DNA of 64,000 nucleotides. Source: an uncultured Bacteroidia bacterium. Its GTDB lineage: Bacteria; Bacteroidota; Bacteroidia; NS11-12g; UBA955. The stretch spans positions 1 through 64,000 of the forward strand of contig CALKCM010000004.1 of assembly GCA_938086785.1 (NCBI GenBank). The letters run 5' to 3'. This document shows, piece after piece, positions 63,485-64,000 of this stretch. A model generated the notes under the pieces. The model did not search any database, had not been told where the DNA came from, and saw only the letters and a list, made by a program, of their open reading frames with translations. Numbering within the stretch: the stretch's first letter is position 1; each line of letters starts with the position of its first letter. Position numbers and translations under genes: made by a program.

Positions 63485-64000
63485 CTATTTGAACTCTACC
63501 AGCTCTGTATCGAATATAAGCATGGCATTGGGTGGAATGACTCCGCCACCTGCTCCTCTAGATCCGTAACCTAACTCTGATGGTATAATTAATTTGAACT
63601 TTGCTCCTTTGTTCATAAGTGCAATTCCTTCGTCCCAACCTGGAATAACTTGCCCTACTCCTAGCTTAAAGGTAATGGGTTCTCCACGGCTGTACGAATT
63701 ATCAAATTCGGTGCCGTCTAAAAGTTGTCCTTTGTAATGAACGGAAACCGTTTGTCCTGAGCTTGGGTTTTCACCACTTCCTTCTTGCTCAATCACATAC
63801 ATAAGACCAGATTCTGTTTGCTTGATGTTAGGATAATCTGCCTTAAGTTTATTTAGGGCTCCTTCTTTTTCTGCCTTCTGAGCTTCTATTGCTGCTTTTT
63901 GCGCAAGTGCTGCTCTTTCTGAAGCAGAACTCTTTAATGTTTTAAATGTTTCTTCAGTGGTAATAAATGCTTCCGCACCTGTACCTTTTCTTACAATGGT
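63485..64000 (-). CDS. FKBP-type peptidyl-prolyl isomerase, probably fused to a cyclophilin (partial)
   Basis: The gene is cut by the window edge; its frame stays open from 63802 to 64000 without a stop. The C-terminal 110 residues are an FKBP domain (VSVHYKGQLLDGTEFDNSYSRG, VIPGWDEGIALMNKGAKFKLIIPSELGYGSRGAGG and PPNAMLIFDTELVEF). Before it come about 40 charged Ala/Lys/Glu residues and, at the edge, TIVRKGTGAEAF, which looks like the last strand of a cyclophilin domain. So the complete protein is probably a dual cyclophilin-FKBP immunophilin, with the cyclophilin half outside the window. It lacks a signal peptide in the visible part. Confidence 0.85.
   Translation of the reverse strand, partial: TIVRKGTGAEAFITTEETFKTLKSSASERAALAQKAAIEAQKAEKEGALNKLKADYPNIKQTESGLMYVIEQEGSGENPSSGQTVSVHYKGQLLDGTEFDNSYSRGEPITFKLGVGQVIPGWDEGIALMNKGAKFKLIIPSELGYGSRGAGGGVIPPNAMLIFDTELVEFK

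Noticed and set aside
1..64000. CRISPR arrays, rRNA genes or insertion sequences
   Set aside because: No short regularly spaced repeats, ribosomal RNA segments or transposase-like genes were seen anywhere in the window.

Overview
The window looks like a chromosome segment from a member of the Bacteroidota, most likely close to the Flavobacteriia. The signs are promoter boxes of the TAnnTTTG type in front of many genes, start codons mostly without a Shine-Dalgarno sequence, a type B (gliding-associated) type IX secretion tail on a giant PKD-repeat protein, a thioester-less alpha-2-macroglobulin, a tandem OmpH pair, an IcmF-type mutase, WaaA, and ftsK next to a LolA-like gene. Genus cannot be resolved from the sequence alone.

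Region 1 (1-5607) is a small integrated element, AT-richer than the rest. A perfect 105-bp direct repeat (336-440 and 5497-5601) holds most of a CAT-anticodon tRNA and its terminator. The right copy is part of the intact tRNA (5534-5607); the left copy is a 5'-truncated remnant. Between them lie a tyrosine recombinase gene split by a frameshift (495-944 / 976-1554), a divergent membrane-protein gene, and a three-gene set of unknown function (a lipoprotein, a 584-aa TPR-like protein and a 218-aa protein). A 20-bp sequence recurs at 473-492 and 5425-5444, and in weaker form at 267-286. The last copy sits where the right end of a second, tandem element would have it.

Region 2 (5608-23950) is core genome: tRNA-Ala, a leftward operon (lipoprotein, YciO/Sua5-like, PIF1/RecD-like helicase, TonB receptor), parE, a PIG-V-like glycosyltransferase, two OmpH chaperones, rpmH-rnpA-yidD, clpC divergent from dnaB, a bifunctional histidine-degradation enzyme, and queA.

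Region 3 (24000-47600) has gcvP, tRNA-Asp, a periplasmic C1-type peptidase, a tiny lipoprotein, a low-molecular-weight phosphatase, alanine dehydrogenase, an alpha/beta hydrolase, an outer-membrane protein with waaA, then a long leftward run (aat, cyclase, glycosyltransferase 9, rnz, ftsK, lolA-like), trmB, a sterol-desaturase-like enzyme divergent from an AsmA protein, rlmH with an OmpA lipoprotein, and a conserved exported protein.

Region 4 (47600-64000) has a stand-alone IcmF-type mutase domain, a 2000-residue alpha-2-macroglobulin-like protein, ahcY, a 1474-residue PKD/T9SS surface protein, mnmA, an IscA-type gene and the end of a probable cyclophilin-FKBP fusion cut by the window edge.

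The most unusual points are the tRNA-targeted, possibly tandem element with unknown cargo; many promoter boxes placed only 4-9 nt before start codons, which predicts leaderless mRNAs; the mutase without its B12 and G-protein domains; and an operator-like palindrome before ahcY.
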